Assembly: GCA_934615635.1 (NCBI GenBank)
Contig: CAKTTT010000152.1
Span: 1-5,740, forward strand
Origin: an uncultured Eubacteriales bacterium
GTDB lineage: Bacteria; Bacillota; Clostridia; Oscillospirales; Acutalibacteraceae
DNA length: 5,740 bases
Direction of reading: 5' to 3'
In this document: piece after piece, positions 5,048-5,740 of the stretch
How positions within the stretch are numbered: the first letter of the stretch is position 1
Layout: each line of letters begins with the position of its first letter
Notes under the pieces: model-generated
The model's database searches: none
What the model saw: only the letters and a program-made list of their open reading frames with translations
Told to the model about the DNA's origin: nothing
Program-made: the position numbers and the translations under genes

Positions 5048-5740
5048 GGGTCTCCCCCCCTTTCAGCAGGGGAAGCAGCCGCGCGGCGGCCTGCTCCACC
5101 GTATACACGTTCTCCCCCACCGGATAGCCCTTTTCCCGCAGCCCCATAAAGATCCGGGTGACCGAGGGAATCGCCAGCCCGATGGCCCGCAGCTCCTCCG
5201 CCCGGGAGAAAACCTCCGGCGTGGGAGCATACATCGCCACCTGTCCGCCGTTCATCACCAGCACGGTTTTCGCCACCCGGGCGATATCCTCCATGCTGTG
5301 GGAAACCAGCAGCACCGTGGTGCCGTTCTCCTTCTGGTAAGCGGCCACCTGCTCCAGCACCAGATCCCGTCCTTTGGGATCCAGTCCCGCGGTGGGCTCA
5401 TCCAGAATCAGCACCTCCGGCTGCATGGCCATCACCCCGGCGATGGCCGCCCGGCGCTTTTCACCGCCGGAAAGCTCAAAGGGGGATTTTTCCAGCAGCT
5501 CGGTTTTCAGCCCCACAAAGGCGGCCGCCCGGCGCACTCGTTCGTCGATCTCTTCCTCCGGCAGCCCCATATTCCGCGGACCGAAGGAAATGTCCTTGTA
5601 CACCGTCTCCTCAAAAAGCTGATGCTCCGGGTATTGGAAGACCATCCCCACCCGGAAGCGGACCTCCCGGATCTTTTTTGGCTCCTCCCAAATATCCTTT
5701 CCCTCCAGCAGCACCTGGCCGGAGGTGGGGCGCAGCAGCC
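5040..5740 (-). CDS. ecfA2: Energy-coupling factor transporter ATPase EcfA2, C-terminal part (cut by window edge)
   Basis: This ABC-type ATPase forms a heterodimer with EcfA1 and drives the EcfT-based importer from the cytoplasmic face. 232 full codons are visible. Family members are usually around 285 residues, so roughly the first 50, including Walker A, lie outside the window. Counting from the first visible Leu: LLRPTSGQV (1-9), Q-loop with GMVFQYPEHQLFEETVYKDI (31-50, Gln35), ABC signature ELSGGEKRR (88-96, with Glu where Gln is common), Walker B VLILDEP (109-115, catalytic Glu114), D-loop AGLD (117-120) and H-loop VSHSMED (145-151, His147). The wording QYPEHQLFEETVYKD and the neighbouring ecfT point to the A2 subunit. 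A GTG at 5714 is an internal Val, not the start, since the reading frame and homology continue upstream. The C-terminal tail (185-232) is the usual ECF ATPase extension. Confidence 0.93.
   Translation of the reverse strand, partial: LLRPTSGQVLLEGKDIWEEPKKIREVRFRVGMVFQYPEHQLFEETVYKDISFGPRNMGLPEEEIDERVRRAAAFVGLKTELLEKSPFELSGGEKRRAAIAGVMAMQPEVLILDEPTAGLDPKGRDLVLEQVAAYQKENGTTVLLVSHSMEDIARVAKTVLVMNGGQVAMYAPTPEVFSRAEELRAIGLAIPSVTRIFMGLREKGYPVGENVYTVEQAAARLLPLLKGGETHA

Overview
The window is about 5.7 kb of GC-rich bacterial chromosome, and every convincing gene is on the minus strand. From right to left it reads: the 3' part of an ECF-transporter ATPase (ecfA2 type), ecfT, truA, a single-pass membrane protein resembling DUF5711, a divergent CvpA-family membrane protein, a 292-bp gene-free gap, a canonical CvpA-family protein, and the 5' end of a CDP-alcohol phosphatidyltransferase. 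The order ecfA2-ecfT-truA is the classical Firmicutes arrangement downstream of the ribosomal protein cluster. Here truA is followed by the DUF5711-like gene and CvpA genes, not by rplM-rpsI. High GC, purine-rich Shine-Dalgarno sequences before most genes and a DUF5711-like protein together suggest a Clostridia member, perhaps Oscillospiraceae. That assignment is inference from context, not from a marker gene.

Region 5740-1298 looks like one transcription unit. ecfA2 and ecfT overlap by 8 bp, and the other gaps are 24, 56 and 25 bp with no terminator seen. EcfA2 and EcfT form part of the ECF module, which energises uptake of vitamins and other micronutrients through exchangeable S-components. 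TruA makes pseudouridine in the tRNA anticodon arm. The next two products are predicted envelope proteins of unknown function.

The gap at 1006-1297 is the least ordinary part. Just after the first CvpA-like gene it holds two diverged direct repeats of about 67 bp, 87 bp apart. The upstream copy (read on the minus strand) contains a perfect 9-bp hairpin and lies within an 11-bp long-range inverted repeat. A terminator-like hairpin with a T-run follows at 1113-1134. Next comes a 15-bp palindrome, CCGTATAATATACGG, at 1043-1057, about 40 bp upstream of the second CvpA gene and overlapping possible -10 boxes. The simplest reading is that the ecf-truA-cvpA unit ends here and a second unit (cvpA, then the phosphatidyltransferase) begins.

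Region 1-1005 holds that second unit. Its CvpA gene most likely starts at a GTG, and the phosphatidyltransferase runs off the left edge just after the start of its catalytic motif. I see no CRISPR, tRNA, rRNA, phage or insertion-sequence genes, and no clear new defence or mobile system. The repeat-bearing intergenic region and the DUF5711/CvpA membrane cluster most deserve a second look.
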